A stretch of DNA of 64,000 nt, from the NCBI GenBank assembly GCA_026874595.1, contig CM049314.1:75096300-75160299 (forward strand). The letters run 5' to 3'. Positions 63,481 through 64,000 of this stretch are shown in pieces. The stretch's first letter is position 1. Every line of letters starts with the position of its first letter. The position numbers and the translations under genes are program-made. The notes under the pieces were generated by a model that was not told the DNA's origin, searched no databases, and was given only the letters and a program-made list of their open reading frames with translations. The DNA comes from Sipunculus nudus (Eukaryota > Annelida > Sipuncula > Golfingiida > Sipunculidae).

Positions 63481-64000
63481 GCATAACTTGTATCATGCTT
63501 ATACTAAATATGATCTGATTTTTGGACTTGTCTCTATTATATGTTTGTATATATGCGTTGGATTATAATGCTTGGTATCAACACACAATCATATTTGTCT
63601 TCATCAACTATTATATATCTTAGATAGGTTACATAAAGTGAATGGTATATATCTTGGATCGTCACAATGTATCATACTAATGTTATTCGTCATTATTAAA
63701 TGACAATTTTCAATCAATATCTGTGTTGTGTTTTCTTGGAGTGCCTGCACAAAAATGTGAATACTGTGATACCACACAAAAATTGATCCCTATAGACATG
63801 TAAATTGTAATTTATAATGTTATAAATATTAATAAAGTACAATCGATTCATGAATATTATTATCCTTTGACCATATTACATTTTTGATTTTAACAAACAT
63901 TTGCTGTTACAGTTATGAACTGTTAAATACTCTTGACAGGGCTGATGAATCGCTGCCTTTGCCCGTAAATTAAATTATTATTAATATAGTATTATATATT
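63481..64000. other. AT-rich end of window, no gene seen
   Basis: No supported feature. Confidence 0.6.

Noticed and set aside
63481..64000. A second split direct repeat for Ngaro-like element 2
   Set aside because: I compared the 3' region with 56950-57600 by eye and saw no shared segment.

Overview
This is animal nuclear DNA: AT-rich, intron-rich and dominated by mobile elements. I see no bacterial or viral operon structure. The repeat style suggests a marine invertebrate, perhaps a bivalve, brachiopod or relative: runs of gtccgtc, many copies of the dyad GGTGGCGCCACC, Ngaro-type tyrosine-recombinase retrotransposons and Ty3/Gypsy elements. That assignment is inference; nothing in the window fixes the species.

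The only convincing host gene lies on the + strand and crosses the whole window. Its exons are a discoidin (F5/8 type C) C-terminal exon (2522-2669, phase 0 to 1), a small candidate exon (43114-43179, phase 1 to 1), two exons that together form a C-type lectin domain (45902-46096 and 47397-47585, phases 1 to 1), and a discoidin N-terminal exon (54930-55087, phase 1 to 0). All phases are compatible, so the gene appears to encode alternating discoidin and lectin modules, as in a secreted or cell-surface sugar-binding protein. The intron after the first exon is about 40 kb and is filled with transposons.

Layout. 1-1730: truncated Gypsy-type element with its 3' LTR. 3.2-10.0 kb: nested non-autonomous elements whose ends look Helentron-like. 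8.86-11.09 and 13.57-15.81 kb: a 2.2-kb direct duplication. 15.5-16.4 and 19.5-20.9 kb: further Helentron-like elements. 17.0-19.3 kb: a 145-bp satellite. 25.1-27.5 kb: the least interrupted copy of the 2.4-kb element. 27.5-30.2 kb: an ATGCAT-rich satellite. 32.4-42.0 kb: a Ty3/Gypsy element on the minus strand with an SGNH hydrolase ORF before gag and a MITE in its 5' LTR. 43.15-45.44 kb: a 27/30-bp array that begins at an exon-donor junction. 47.8-54.4 kb: a 6.6-kb Ngaro-like element on the minus strand with split direct repeats (SGNH, gag, RT-RNase H-recombinase). 55.6-56.7 kb: another Helentron-like element. 57.4-63.4 kb: a second, + strand Ngaro-like element, with RT deleted but the recombinase intact.

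The most interesting points are three SGNH hydrolase genes, each the first ORF of a different retroelement; the splice-site-derived array beside a lectin exon; and several repeat families that share one terminal architecture.
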